From the NCBI GenBank assembly GCA_036877525.1, contig JAZGTH010000098.1, positions 434,001 to 498,000 of the forward strand: a stretch of 64,000 bases of DNA. The letters are read 5' to 3'. A program made the position numbers and the translations under genes. The notes under the pieces are model-generated. The model had not been told where the DNA came from. It did not search any database and saw nothing but the letters and a program-made list of their open reading frames with translations. Source of the DNA: Chromobotia macracanthus. Lineage: Eukaryota; Chordata; Actinopteri; Cypriniformes; Botiidae. Shown in pieces: positions 14,023-26,803 of the stretch. Within the stretch, counting starts at the first letter, position 1, and the number at the start of each line of letters is the position of its first letter.

Positions 14023-15520
14023 GATTTTGTGCCGTCTGTCAGGTGACTCTAAACCAGTTGAACGGTAAATCTGAGATAGTGATGGTCGTCAGTCCTGAAA
14101 AATGAGGTGTACTAAAACAGTCAGTCTTTGTAGCGTGTCTGCACACCTCCCACGTAACGAGTTCTTGAAATATGTATAGAACTTCAGTTTAGGAAATATT
14201 GTTCTCTGAAGCAGTCATCCAGTGATGCGCTCTGTCTTTTCTTTGATACGACCGCTTTTAAAGACACACAGTGCAGTGTGGCAGGCTGCTTTTAATTGCT
14301 TCTAAAGGGGGAAGACATTTCAGCCTTGTCATTATTGCTTTAGTCTGATGTTTGCCCTGCGATGCCTGTGTGACAGATCTGGGTTATCTGTAGGCTTTTA
14401 ACTTTTGTTATATACATTAAGTCCTATCTGAGCATTTGCAAAGTAATAAGCAATAATAATAATGACAACAAATAATGACAAACGTGTTGTCAATTGCGAA
14501 TCTCTCATGCAATATGAAAGGTTTTATGAAGGTATGTAACAAAATTGATCCGTTAATTGTAAATTGTACAACATCCACATAGAATCTGTGACTTTTGTGG
14601 ATTTTTTTTTAATTTATGATGCAATATACAAATAAAAAAGTCTATAATACATCCAAAAATGGGGATGTGTTGATTGTGGATAACAGGTGTTTGAATTCTG
14701 CTGAACTTTTGGGGACTTTCTGTCACAGATTGTTGTGCAGCACTGAGCCTTGTAATAAACACTGACTGTTCTGTTCAATTGTGCCTTTAATTAAAGGTGC
14801 GGTCACACTAGAATTTGTGCCCAATTCACTTCCATTGATATGCATGTGAACGCAAACTTTGACTGCTTACCAAAGTTTAGAAAGACATTTGATGAATTGG
14901 ACATTTGATGAATTGGGTCCATATAAGGACACAACATTCAAAGCTACATGGTGTGACACAAAATTTTTTAATTTAATATTAATGTTTTATGTGTATGTAT
15001 TATTATAAATAGAAGCTAGAGTTTGACATCATGTCCTGTTGCCTGTATTTGTTGTTGTGTGTGAAGTAATATTTACATTCTTAATGCCGTGTGTGACCAC
15101 TATTCAGCTAAGTATAAAGAAAAGTCAGGTTGTGCTAATCCTTTCAAAACTAACACACTAAAAATGCTCGGACTTCAAGGAAAGCCACATAAAGTCACCA
15201 AAGCTAGTATTTTATAGAAATGCCCTTTTTACAAAGCATATTCAGTTCCACTTTTCTAAAGTGTACAGTTCTGGGTACAGAGACCCTTAACCATTTCTGC
15301 AGATGGTACAAGTGTGTGTGTGGCTGGTTTTCTTATTTCTCCTTCTGCTGTGGAACAGAAATGCCCCGCTCAATTGAACTGACAGCAGAGGTTATTAAAG
15401 TTGTCTGCTTTGCGTTAAAAGCAGGGCTTCATTCTAATGAAGCATTCAGGAGCAAATCCACTGAAGCTAATTCCCACCGAGTCATGAATGAGAGGTTTGT
15501 ATCTTATTCAGCAGCTCAGA

Positions 15521-15838
15521 CCCAGCTAACAATTTTAGGTTGCAATAACATTTCCCTAATGTTTCCATTACGTAACAAAAATGTTAAAAATCATATTTTG
15601 AAAGTTCTAAAAAAATGTCCAGATTTTGTAGACATTTTTATTAAAATTATTGCATGGTTATAAGAATGTTATTCAAACATTTTTTTAAAGTTTTAAAATG
15701 TTCCACTAACATCTTATATGCTATCATGTTAAAAAATGTTCTAATAATGTTACTGCAAGAACAATTTTGATAAATCTCTTTGAGAGACTTTTTAGAGAAT
15801 GTTAGCCAACATTTTCAGAACGTTTGTTGTTAGCTGGG
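15521..15838 (-). mobile_element. MITE family A copy, full ends, TSD GA
   Basis: CCCAGCTAACAATTTTAGGT at the left and GTTGTTAGCTGGG at the right, with GA directly flanking both ends (15519-15520 and 15839-15840). Confidence 0.9.
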
Positions 15839-17112
15839 GATTTTGTAGCCAGAGATGTCCAGCAAGCAACTAACACTGAATCACTGGGCTTTGCTAGATA
15901 AAAATACATTTCTTTCTTGTTAAGAGGCCCCATAATGGTCCGATGTCCTTTTGCACACTATGAATGCTGTTGAAATGGAAGTTAATATAGCATTCTGTAC
16001 CATCCTATATGCATAACAAATGGACACGCTGTCCTGCAGTAATTGTTATTGATTTAACCATGCCGTTTTACTGCAGTTCATACTATTAAATCTGTTTAAC
16101 GATAATTCTATCTCATCTGTTATTTTGACTGCATGTGTTTTATTCGATTTCATTTGAAAAAGTATGTTTCACAGCAAACATTCGTTGTTTTTGGGTACAA
16201 CGAATTAAAAAACATGCAAACATCTATGCTTGGAGGGCTCTGTGGATAGTTATCTTAGCAGTGCTAAATCAGCAATTTAACTAGAGTTTTTGAAAAGAAC
16301 AAGCTGTGTTTCTGGCAAAGGGGTGTAGAAGGTTTTAAGATCCATCTAAAGTGAATTAGAAATCTCTAATTCTGTGCTATGTCTTCATAAACCACAGCCA
16401 GAGCCTGCATAAACACACAAACACACATACAGACACACACACACACTGTGGTCAGGCAGGTGATGAAGGCAGAGAGAGAGAGAGAGACCACAGATGGTGC
16501 AGCGCATCACAGCTCAGCCGCACAAAGTATTTACAGGGACAGAATGGAACAAACAGCATTCATAGCAGACCATGCCCTGCCATTCAGGCAGACATTTAGC
16601 AAACCTTGACGTCCCATAATGCACCTCCCGTGCCTCATTTTGACACTTGCATGCATGCATCCCAGCGTGCATCCATCTCTGGCCATGTGCTCGCCTGCGC
16701 TTGCCAACAGGTTGCAATTAAAAGCTTGTCACAGGTCTGCAGGCTTCTCAATCACGCTGAAGGTTCTGGACGCCTCGCCGCCTGCTGGTTGGCTCCGGCG
16801 CATCCATCTGAACAGAAGGTGTCTGACAGCCTTTCAAGCTGAAATCTGCTAGGCCACTGAGTTTGTGGTATGTTAAAGTTTTTAAAAATTGAAACCACAA
16901 GCTTGACTGGCATAATACATGGAAGTGGTTTGTTGATATGATGAAGTGTGTTTGAGAGACAGGTTATTAGTGCCGCGCTAAGGTAAGCATCTATTTAGAC
17001 TAAAACATGGTACTTGTTATGAAGTGTAGTGCTGTTTTTTTACTTCTCTAGAAAATTTAACAACCAGGTTTAGATACCGTGGCCTGCTATAAAATAGTTG
17101 GCATTTTATAAA

Positions 17113-17250
17113 CCCAGCTATTTTAGGGTGTTGCCAATAATTTTAGGGTGTAAAAACGTTTCCCTAACATCTCCATTAAGCAACAAAAACTTAATGTACA
17201 AACAAAAAAAAAATTAAAAATGTTTTTTTGAACATTCTAAGGATGTTCTA
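17113..17250 (-). mobile_element. MITE family A fragment, one end only
   Basis: Begins CCCAGCTATTTTAGGGTG, includes a local duplication of the ATTTTAGGGTG segment, and loses similarity after about 140 bp. Confidence 0.65.
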
Positions 17251-18032
17251 AGGGAAGGCGTGGAATTATTATTCTGATGGACAGAACTGTCTCACAAAGT
17301 CATGCTTGAAATTTCTTGTCTAAATTGTCCTTGTGGGAAGTGGCTGTCTGCAAAAATGACCTACATTGTGGGGTTTCATGTTGGGTTGACAAAACCAAAA
17401 TACCAGTAAAATTTCACTTATTATACTGATTGTAATATTAACGTTTGCAATATTCAACAGCAGCTACAGGCTGAACACACTCTTTTGTTTATTAATATTA
17501 AATACCTGCATTTACTATATGCATGTGCAACCAACACTGTAGAACAACTGACATGACATTTTGTTTTGTCGTAATTTCTGTAATTTTTATAATATTTTCA
17601 CATTTTACAAGATTTGACGTAACTTTTTTTGATGTTTCCTCCTAAATGTTTACAAAACAACAAAAACATTCCTGTTAAATCACATATTTGACACTCCAAG
17701 CCGCTATTTGATTTCTGACTCGTTTACAGTTTTTATTCGTTCCCGCAGCTGAATACGTAAGTAGCTTTTGATTATTAGAACCATTTCACATTCAAACAAG
17801 TCAACATTTTCATTATTCAAACTCCAGACTCATGCATTATTTAAGGTGAGATATCTGTATAAACACGCAGCTTTTGTCAGCTGAGAATTTCCTCTTTCGT
17901 CTTGAGTGTTGGTTCATTAGAGCTAATGTTTCCTCAAGCATCTGAGCTCTGAATGTTCTCAGCATTGCTGAGGGGTTTTTCAGGTCTGTGGAACTGCTTT
18001 GTAATGTTGAATTTGTAATATGAAATTCTTGT

Positions 18033-18250
18033 AGCTGCAATATGCAACTTTTGCCTCTCTGTCGCCATCTCTGTTTGAACCATAAAATTGCAGATTATTT
18101 TATGTACTAACATTATGTATGTTGTTAGTTGCAAGTTAAATGATGCCAAACTACGGTAAAGAGAGTTTTAAACACTAATTTGTTATACACTTTATCAATA
18201 ACTGTTTTTTGTTTGTTTTTAACCAACAAATGTTACAGATTGCAGCTTTA
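18033..18250 (-). mobile_element. TIR repeat family D
   Basis: Left end TAGCTGCAATATGCAACTTT. Right end ACAGATTGCAGCTTTA is its inverted counterpart. Related ends occur at 20738 and 54998. Confidence 0.6.
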
Positions 18251-20292
18251 AAGAAAAAAGGTATTGGTGAAAAGATTTTTGATTTACCCTGTGACACGAA
18301 ACACATAATAAACAAATACCAGAACATTTTCAAAACGTATGTCATGGGATTATAGAAAGTAAATAAATCATATATAAAAATTTTGCAACATTGACATGCA
18401 TGTGGTTTACTAAGTATGTCAAAAACACTTTTCTAGTCGCCAGGCTGATTCAAACCATTACCTCATGATTTTAAGACTTTTAAGTCTTTTTTATACTTAG
18501 TCTTCAGAAATACCCGTCTCATAATATTTAACTGATCATTTGGAGTTGGTCCATGAATGAGACCAAACCAGTTGCAATGTTATTTGTTTATTGTTATATG
18601 TTAAAAGTGAAGACAAGATCAAATCTATAGTAAGATTTGTGGTCTTTTTGATATTTTCCACAGTATGTTTATAGATGTGAAGGCTCAGTGGTATTCTGTC
18701 TGCAGTGGTAGACGAATGTAGGCAGTCAAAAATGATGAACACAATCAATCGTTAGGAAAATCATTCAGTTACGCTTTTTTAACGCATAAATAAGAAGCAG
18801 CTTTCAATCCCACAATCTTAAATTTGATCTTTTATTTACCTGCTCCCGTATTCACTACATACATAACACAGTCATCTGCCTGGCCTCAGTGTCTCAGTGT
18901 ATTTAAATGCAGTATTGAGCGAATTCATGCTCACTGGATTTGTTATGTACAGTACTTTCTCTAATGGAATATTCCTGCTATGTCTTCTTTTGTGACCTTG
19001 ACCATTCCTTTACATTCTGGAGTGACCTGGATGTCTTTCTGGCTGTTTATAGTTTATGGCTTGGTCCTCTTGGTCCTTGAACAAGGACACACACTGGAAA
19101 TATCTGCTGTCACTCCAATGTCACACGAGTCGTTTCCTTTCCTCATTTTTATATTCCCAACACCCACTTTTTAATGCAACCCCAGGAGAAATTCAATGAA
19201 CGAAGGCATGTGATTGGCTGATGACAAAGACAGTACTGGGCAGAGGAAGAGTTTTACAGAAGATATATCATTTTGCCTATAAACACATACAGGCCATTGT
19301 TGAGAAACAGCTCAACTCAAAGTAGATTTTGTCAAACTGTTATAAAACGCTGTAACATTGGAAGTCTGATTCATTGATAGAGTCAGCCAGCTCTTTTGGA
19401 TATATTTTTATAGCGTGTATTTTTATTTTACAGTAAAATAGGGAAATATTTTATTTAGGAGTATTAAAATTATCTTTGATATTTGAAACGATAAATTTGC
19501 TCGAAAACCCTCATTGATTTTATGCCAAAAATATACAATTTGAATTAAAATCTGAACTAGCTGTAAATGCTAAATTATGAGAGCTTTGCAGCCTGGCAAG
19601 CTAACAGTTTCTTCAGCACACACACCCAAGGTTTTCCATGACGCCAAACAGCAAAGATCTCCAGTGCTCAGAGCTGATAAATAGATTTTTCAGGTGTAGG
19701 AAACACTCAAGTCCACAACCACACCTCATTCAGTTTGTCAGGCTGCTGCAGCAAAGCATCATGGGTAAAATCCTGCTATCCCCAAAGGCATCGATACAGT
19801 AGTTGGGCAGTCGACCGCAAAGGTGCTGATTTTAGCCAACCCCTCTCCCCACCCCCCCATGACTTGCTTTCTCTCACTGTCCTCTGGCACAGTCAGACTC
19901 CAGTAACATTGATCATGGGCCAGGAAATCCAATATTCTACACCAGACTCTTTCCTGCTGTGCTCCTGCATGTTATTTGTATTCTTCCTTAAGCTGAATAG
20001 GAAATCCTTATAATAATGATAGTCTAAAGAGTGGGAAGCATTACCATGTTTAACCTTTAGTCCCAAATCTGGGAGAGCAGGTGGCAAGTGTGCATCCATG
20101 TGAAGTGACACCCTCTTTTTAGTCGCAGTTGTATGATGCATGTTGTAATGAGGTGTCTTTGTGTTTTGGGGTCATGCAATTATTCTCTTACATCAATGCA
20201 TCAAAGCTTTCCACCTCTGCTGTTTTCTTCTGTTTGTCTTGGACAGTGGTGTAGAATTTCAGAATCACAAAGCACACATTATATGTCTGATT

Positions 20293-20294
<2 letters not shown>

Positions 20295-20327
<33 letters not shown>
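20295..20327. repeat. (GT)n microsatellite
   Basis: 33 bp of TG, about 290 bp upstream of the first visible ctnnd2 exon. Confidence 0.95.
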
Positions 20328-20331
<4 letters not shown>

Positions 20332-20618
20332 CTGGTATTCACTACATTATGGGAACCAAATGTCCAAGTGAACCAGAAGTTTTTGATCCCCATGAAGAAA
20401 CAAACTTATACAGAATGATCTATTTTGAACATTTTCTGTGATGGTTAGGTTTAAAGGTAGGGTTAGTGTAGTGGGATGGAATATACAGTTTGTACAGTAT
20501 AAAAACATTGTATCTTTGAAATGTCCTCATAACATGAAAACCCGACATGCTTGTGTGTGAAATACAGTCATGGATTCAACTTCAGTTAAAACCTTGTTCT
20601 TCTTTTTCTTCTTTGCAG

Positions 20619-20653
20619 TTCAGCCGATGATCAGTATCACTGGAGCACTCAAG
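20619..20653 (+). CDS. ctnnd2: delta-2 catenin, 35-nt coding exon (first of six in window)
   Basis: This very short internal exon encodes SADDQYHWSTQ, which aligns with the segment of vertebrate CTNND2 just before the conserved DGQKDIE block. The acceptor is a strong pyrimidine tract ending in tttgcag, and the donor is AAG|gtaaat. One base completes a codon from an upstream exon outside the window (intron phase 2), then come 11 full codons, and the final G joins AC of the next exon to make Asp. The length is not a multiple of three, so skipping it would shift the frame. Because it is so short, support comes mainly from splice signals, phase and continuity with the next exon 848 bp downstream. 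The segment follows the predicted N-terminal coiled coil, whose exon I could not find in 1-20618. Confidence 0.8.
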
Positions 20654-21501
20654 GTAAATGTCATTTTATAAATGATTTTTTTGCGCATGACATTGATCTG
20701 GATAAATCAATCAACATAGTTTCAAAAAGGCATATTCAAAGCTACAATCCTTCTAACTTTGTATTTGGTTAAAAATGAACAATTATCGAGCAAGTACACA
20801 ACAGTGTTCAAATGGTCTTCCTACCTTACCCCGATTCACAATGGTAAGTTTATAATAATGATTTATAATTTGAGCTGTCAGGTACGATTTCGCAGGAAAT
20901 ATCAGTTTGACTTACGTCATATCAGTAAACAGAAAGAAAAAGATCTGGCAACTAAATCACGCTTGTGGATTAGACTAGACTAGACACTTGTAGCCGGATT
21001 GCAGCTTTAATTATATAAAATATATACATACATTCAGTTTAACTGTGAATTTGCTTATGTAAGAAGCATTTTAAATGGAGATAGAATGTAATGTTACATT
21101 ATAATGTATTGTGCATATGCTTGCACTTTATCTTTAGTAATTTTGTATAATGTGACTAATGTCTATGTCACACTAAACAGTGAAGATAAAGGTTAATCTT
21201 TTGTGTTAAGGAGCTTGTGTAACACATTATCCCCTGGTTACACCACACCACACTGACCCTGGAACAGTTGGTAGTCAGATCAAACACAGACCAAGCTGCA
21301 TACTAGTTAACTGGGTCATCTAAATAGCCATTTAAGTTCAGCCTATTTGGTTACTGGTTCAGCAGGTGATGAGGAGAAGTCAGAGGTCAGAGCCCGAGTA
21401 TGACAGATGAAGTTTAGGAAGGTACCTGTGGTGTCAATAACCAATGCTAATTGTTTAAGACTGATTAACCTTAAACTCAATCCTCACTGTTTGTTTCCCA
21501 G
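20654..21501 (+). other. ctnnd2 intron, 848 bp
   Basis: GT/AG intron in phase 1 between the 35-nt and 102-nt exons. Nearly a third is a TIR-bearing repeat (20738-21009). The rest shows nothing of note. Confidence 0.85.
20738..21009 (+). mobile_element. TIR repeat family D, between two ctnnd2 exons
   Basis: AAAGCTACAATCCTTCTAAC at the left, GGATTGCAGCTTTA at the right. The middle (TTATAATTTGAGCTGTCAGG) matches 54998-55294. It fills much of the 848-bp intron. Confidence 0.7.
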
Positions 21502-21603
21502 ACGGACAGAAAGACATCGAGGAGGAATTGAATACAGGTCTGGAACTGGTGGATTCCTGTATTCGTTCCCTGCAGGAATCTGGAATCTTGGATAATCAGG
21601 ACA
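21502..21603 (+). CDS. ctnnd2: delta-2 catenin, exon encoding the conserved DGQKDIEEEL...SCIRSLQESG block
   Basis: The exon encodes (D)GQKDIEEELNTGLELVDS followed by CIRSLQESGILDNQD. This is one of the best conserved N-terminal blocks of delta-catenin and its p120-catenin relatives. The acceptor is tttgtttcccag and the donor is ACA|gtgagta. At 102 nt, with phase 1 at both ends, the exon is symmetric and could be skipped without a frameshift. The last base A joins GA of the next visible exon to give Arg. As I recall the human protein, a few residues (YSTGE) lie between this block and the following RP-LLSQS block and are absent here, so either a microexon lies in the next intron or the fish protein is shorter. 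Confidence 0.93.
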
Positions 21604-22835
21604 GTGAGTAACCCTCACATTTGCTCATTCAATAGTGTTGCTGACAATTAGTTTGTGTCCGTTAAGAAAACATACGGCTAATCCTACCTGATCTTATATA
21701 GTTTAACAGCTGACTGTACATTATCCCGCTCACTGCATAGCTGTGTAACAAATAAATAAATAAATACGGGGACATGAATTAATGATTTATGTTGACATTA
21801 TATTATTAGCCTTCTTGTATTGACCGCAGAGTGATACAGGAGACAGAACACAAGCGCAGATGTGTAGGAAACACAGACTGCCCCAATGAGTGATCAGTTA
21901 TACAATGTTACAACAGGCAGTGATCATTATTTAGAAGTACATGTCTACTGAAAGCTGTAAGTGACCAATCAGAATTCAGAATTTTTAGAGTGCCATATAA
22001 AAATAGTTGCAAAGGAGAAATAAGCTTTAAAAATGCATATAGAAGATAAATGCATAGCTTTAAACAGAGCATCATGCAGTATGTCGGTTTGTGGTAGTAA
22101 TTGCAGTGATTTAATTTTCCAGGACAGCCTTGCAAAAAAAAAAGGTTTTCAGACTGAGGATGTTTGTTGACTCGCTACACAATTACACAACATATAATTT
22201 TTAATCTCAAAAATGGCCGTTCTTCTAATTATAGTTGTTATATTTGGAAAACTGTCTTCGTTGTTTCCTCTTCCATGTCGATCAAAAGGTTTCACCAAAA
22301 CTGTTGTTGACTTAAAGTTTACAAAAGGGTTAAAGGTATCATGTTGCATTTTTTACACCCTGCTGTTTTAACAGTTTGATCTCTCTCTCTTCTGACATTC
22401 ATCAAAACAATTTTTTATGTGCCCTCTTTTGTGCCCTCTACTATGTTGCCATAGTAAAATAAGTAAATTGTGCTGTTTTTGTAGGCTGGACAAATGGTGT
22501 GGAACAATAATTGTGATAGTATCTCTTTGACACATAGAAAAGAAACAGGGAACAGCCATTGCCATATCCAAGCCTGTAAGATAGACAACAGTTATCTGCA
22601 TTTTGAACAACTGGGAGCATCTGTGACGATATATGTAATTTGCATTGTTTTTACTCTGTCAGTGCTGATGATAATGTTATTCTGTGCATTTATATAGAAA
22701 CGTTTATTTTTGACATTTGTATAACCACTGTACATCTGTCTGCATGATGTGTTAAATTAAGACTGAATGCAGAACAGAAAGTGCGTCAGAACATTAAACA
22801 CAGAAAACATGTCTTGTTTGAAATATCCTCCTTTT

Positions 22836-23010
22836 CCCAGCTAGCAGGGAACATGCTCAAAACGTTGTCAAGTTATCAAGAAATGTTATTGCAGTAACGT
22901 TAGTAGACTATATCATATCAAAAACGTTATTCTTAAGAAGTTAGTGGAATGTTTTATAAACATAACAGATGTTTATAAAAATGTTTGAAATGTTTTTTGA
23001 AATGTTGTGA
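22836..23010 (+). mobile_element. MITE family A fragment, 3' truncated
   Basis: CCCAGCTAGCAGGGAACATG, then the family core (GTAACGTTAGTAGA, then AAAACGTTATTCTTAAG), ending in a degenerate poly-T/A part. Confidence 0.75.
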
Positions 23011-24069
23011 GTTGAAATATTCTTTCAATGTGAAATATTCTTCTGCAAGTTCAGTTTTACTGACTGTAGTTTAAGTTATAAGTTACTTTCAATGTTATGT
23101 TGTACAGGTTTAGGTGAAAATGGCACTCTAAAGCAATTCTATGTTTGTCCACAGACTGATTTAAAACTGATTTGGGTTTTGCAATTTAATGTGAGCCATT
23201 TTGTTTCTCCACAAAGATGAAGAACTCACAAGCTTGAGCATGTGTTTTTATTCAGGATATATTAGTCCAGTGTAAACTGTCTAATCTTCTCACAGAACAT
23301 TGTGTTTCATTTATCTTTTTCTGAGTTCAAAGTGGCTTTTAAATAAGTTATTAACTTTGTGCGTTCTGTCAAGGTTAGTGACAGGAGAAAAATGCCATAG
23401 GTTTTGCAATCCAATTTCAGCTTTAAAGTCAAAATAATAAAAAACAGATAACGGCACTGAATATACATGCCCACCTTAAAGTGGAGCTTGAAAATACAGC
23501 AGCCATACATAACCGTATGAATTATGGATCAAAAGCAAGTATATTTACTATAGATGGCTGAAATTACACTGAGCTGTAAGGAAAGAGTGCCTTTCACTAA
23601 TTTATCTGATAGTAAGCTGGAATAAAATAGGAGTTTTGTGAAGTTGTCCAATATGGACTTTTATGTGACCCAGATACTTAACTCGTCAACGGTAGCTCAT
23701 CCTTGACTCATTCACCATTCATCAGCGATGTAAACATCCCAGACATATAAATACAATTGATGTCTACATGTGATACCTTCAGTCCCTCCAGTGAAAAGCT
23801 TCATCTTTAGTGCTGAAACCATCCATCTATGTTAGACTTCATCTAACCATTATTTCTATGTCCTTCTATCTCCTCAAATTAGTCTACTGTGTCAATGCAG
23901 CGTGATACTGCTGCCCTGTCCAGCCTTGTAAAAAGAACATAAAAAATCCTTCATAAAATATTTCATCCTGGTGAGATAGAGCCCAGGCCATTGACCTAAG
24001 CAGCAAAACACAGAGGTGGTACCCCTGGTGATATTTTATACACGTCTGTGTGCACTTCTATAATGGAAC

Positions 24070-24208
24070 AAGTTAATTGCAGCCTGCTGTAGCTGAACCT
24101 GGAGGTCATGGGTTCGAATCCCAGGGACACTGGGATGTTGTTATAGCATTAATGTGTTGCAATGGAAGTTGCTTTGGATGAAGGCCTGCCAGACGTAAAA
24201 CGTAAAAG
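24070..24208 (+). mobile_element. tRNA-derived SINE, 5' part decayed
   Basis: A perfect pol III B-box-like GGTTCGAATCC at 24111-24121 is followed downstream by the tail TTGCTTTGGATGAAGGCCTG and CCAGACGTAAA, a decayed form of the fish SINE tail TTTGGATAAAAGCGTCTGCC. No clear A box. Confidence 0.65.
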
Positions 24209-24534
24209 AAAAATGTTGTGAAGCTTCTGCCAGCTGAAGCTTTTCTGTATTTATCCACTTTGAATTGGCTTTTCCTCCATTGTCCGTTTTATGTAATGCA
24301 ATTTGGTCTCTTTGGAAATGGTTTAATCTGAAAGAAGCAGGAAATGGCCCATAAACCTCTCCAAGAAGCAACTTTACAGCCTTGTTGATTAAGAAATGGA
24401 AAAAGACGAGCGCTTCTGTGCGCACGTCACCACAGAGGCTTTTAAAAGCAGAGAAAACATTGGTGTTTGGAGCAGGGCCATCACAAAAATTTATATGGCT
24501 GGTTTGCTAGAGAGGAACTTGGGAAGCCCTCCTT

Positions 24535-24777
24535 CCCAGCTAAAAGGGAACGTTTGCAGTCTAACATTCTCTAAAAGTTCTCCTTAGGTTATCAAAAAAG
24601 TAGTAGACCTTTTTTTAACATTATATATCATATACTGTATATCAAAAATGTTATTCCAAAGTTGTTAGTGGAACAGTGTTACAGAATAAAAATGTTTGAA
24701 TCACATTCTTATAACCATGGAATAAAGTTAATAAAATGTCAAAAAAAATGTTTTACAAACTAAAGTTATAAGCTGTG
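24535..24777 (+). mobile_element. MITE family A copy, decayed right end, TSD TT
   Basis: CCCAGCTAAAAGGGAACGTT at the left. The right end is decayed to AGCTGTG. TT flanks both ends (24533-24534 and 24778-24779). Confidence 0.75.
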
Positions 24778-26630
24778 TTGTCCAGTGGTCCAGGATAATG
24801 TTTCTGGTTGACCCCTTTGACAACAGAACTAGATTGTTGTACATTAGAGAGGTGGAATGCATTTGCTGTGATACAGTATGCAGTACTGCTCAGCTACAGT
24901 ATTTGATGTTAGTTTCAGCACCACTACTTTACATGTATAGAGATGTTATCCTCAGCCAGACTAATCCAACAACTTTGCAAGAGGCGACTGAGAGAGAGAG
25001 CTGCAGATCTCTCTGGGAGGATGGAAAAAGTAAGATGTGTGAGAGCCGTGTAATTGCCTTGCATTAGGTGAGGAGCTGTATTTACTGTCACTGCTGTCAG
25101 ATGCTGTAACTGCAGTGGGTTTAACATGCAATTCCAGATGATGAGAGAATGATTCCTATAGGGCAATGTGCAGTCACAGACATACAAATAATGTATATAA
25201 TGTATGCATATATATGATGTTATATACATGCATATAAATACTTAAAAGAGAGCATAGTAATGTCACACGCATGCAGTAATATGATTTGAGTTTTTATTCG
25301 TATTATATAAATGTGTTATTTCAGCCATTGCTCACTCTGTTCTGGAAATATCAGTGAATTTAATAATTATTTCCAGGAAAAGTCATGGAAATTAATACAA
25401 TCTCAAAGTCAGTTTCTGTCTTGACTGCTTCTGTCTAAATATTTGATGCGCTTTTGAGTGCAAACCTCATAAAATGATAAACCTAATCCAGTAATCGAGA
25501 AATATTATGGAAAATTGTTGGTCAAAAGGTGTGAAAGTCCGGTATTGGTTTTAGCCAATGCACAAGCTATAATACTCAATCGCTAATGATTAAGCAGCTT
25601 TTCATAGCTATAAGATAATAGCTTTTCATGACTTTGGTTAGCATTGCTGCCAAGAATGATAACCTTGATGACGCTTTGCAGGTGGATCCAGAGCAGGAAA
25701 AGCTTCAGGCTAACCAGGGCTCTACTGTATCCCTCGTGTCTGTGCAGGGTTTTCGGATCAATGAAAGCAAAAATGGGTGCAGCACGCTATTATGGACTGG
25801 AATAATGCACCAATTTTCTTATCTCTCCAGACCAGCTTGATGGATCTGTCTGATACTGGAGCCATAGATTATTGTGTGGTGCAGGGAGCACCGATAACAT
25901 CCTTCTCTGGAGAAACCCGAGACACTTTAACTCAAGCTGTTTTTAAAGGGACAGCCTGTGTTTGGTGGGGAGGAAAAGACAATCGTTATTTTCACAGTAT
26001 GTTTCAGGGGGAAGTTAATCTCTGATGTAGACTGATGGTCTGAACCTGGTCTTGCTGAAGGCTACATCAGGGCTGATAGCATCTTGACAAACTGAATTGT
26101 TGATACAATTTAGTTTGCCCCAAGCCTTTCTCTAAAATGCCACACTGCTGCTGATTACCTTTATAACCTGGTTAGAAGTTGACATTTTGGTTATTTTGCC
26201 ATATGTACTCTGTAATGTATAGGTATATACAGTGATTCACTGGGGAGACTAGTTGGAAAAATATTCTATATTTTTAAACCATAGATGCAGAAAATCCCAC
26301 TATATTGATGTATGAAATTTGTTTGCAGGCTATAATATGAATTAAAGATGGAAGTCATCTACATTTTGAACCATCACCCTTTAAAATTTACTACCTAGAC
26401 ATTTCCAGCCCTTGCTTATATAGTTAGATTTTGTATTTTTTATATACACACACACATTTATGCCCACACGTAAAAAAATTCTGATACAAGCTGACCCGCT
26501 AATCAACTAGTCAGTTGTTAAACGGTCATCGTGCCCCTCCCTAACGTGCCTTGTTTTCTCTTGGTTACTTTCCTCTCATTCTTTTGCTGTTGGGTTCTCT
26601 CTTTTAATCCTCGTCTTTTGCATCTTTCGC

Positions 26631-26654
26631 TCCCTCTCTCTCTCTCTCTCTCTC
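26631..26654. repeat. (CT)n upstream of an acceptor
   Basis: A CT tract and further CT-rich sequence to 26800 precede the 26804 exon. Confidence 0.9.
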
Positions 26655-26803
26655 TTTTCCTCTCTGTCTGCTTCACTCCTCCCCTTCTAATAAATTATGT
26701 ATGCCACTTCTGCCAGGCTGAGGGCTGCATCGCTGCCTCGCTGAAATTGCTCTCTCACTCTCTCTCTCTTTTTGACTCTCTCGCTCTCACGCTTTGCACA
26801 CAG

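Larger units (their letters stand above)
1..20618 (+). other. upstream intron of ctnnd2, no coding exon recognised
   Basis: The first visible exon starts in the middle of a codon, so this stretch is inferred to be intron. I looked for the preceding family segment (ELQFERLTRELEAERQ-like coiled coil) and did not see it. The stretch holds DNA-transposon relics (64, 5610, 6581, 8832, 9836, 11888, 13830, 15521, 17113 and 18033), microsatellites (857, 933, 7575, 12918 and 20295) and unremarkable AT-rich sequence. More conserved-looking, transposon-free blocks lie at about 2900-3260, 8200-8800 and 16500-16850. Around 14790-14960 there is a stretch resembling a fish interspersed repeat, too uncertain to call. 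Confidence 0.75.
21604..26803 (+). other. ctnnd2 intron, 5.2 kb
   Basis: GT/AG intron in phase 1. It contains MITE relics at 22836 and 24535, a SINE fragment at 24070, and a CT-rich tract at 26631-26654 that leads into the next acceptor. A 12- or 15-nt microexon would be invisible by eye in this interval. Otherwise AT-rich, with no coding sequence recognised. Confidence 0.85.

Noticed and set aside
14790..14960. GGTGCGGTCACACTAGAATT stretch as a DNA transposon
   Set aside because: It resembles fish repeats from memory, but only one copy is in the window and I could not define its ends.
15220..15663. 147-codon plus-strand frame
   Set aside because: The last third is translated MITE (starting at 15521) and the first part has no recognisable motif.
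24105..24125. Perfect GGTTCGAATCC as a tRNA T-arm
   Set aside because: There are no upstream acceptor or D-arm sequences and a SINE tail follows, so it is a SINE remnant.
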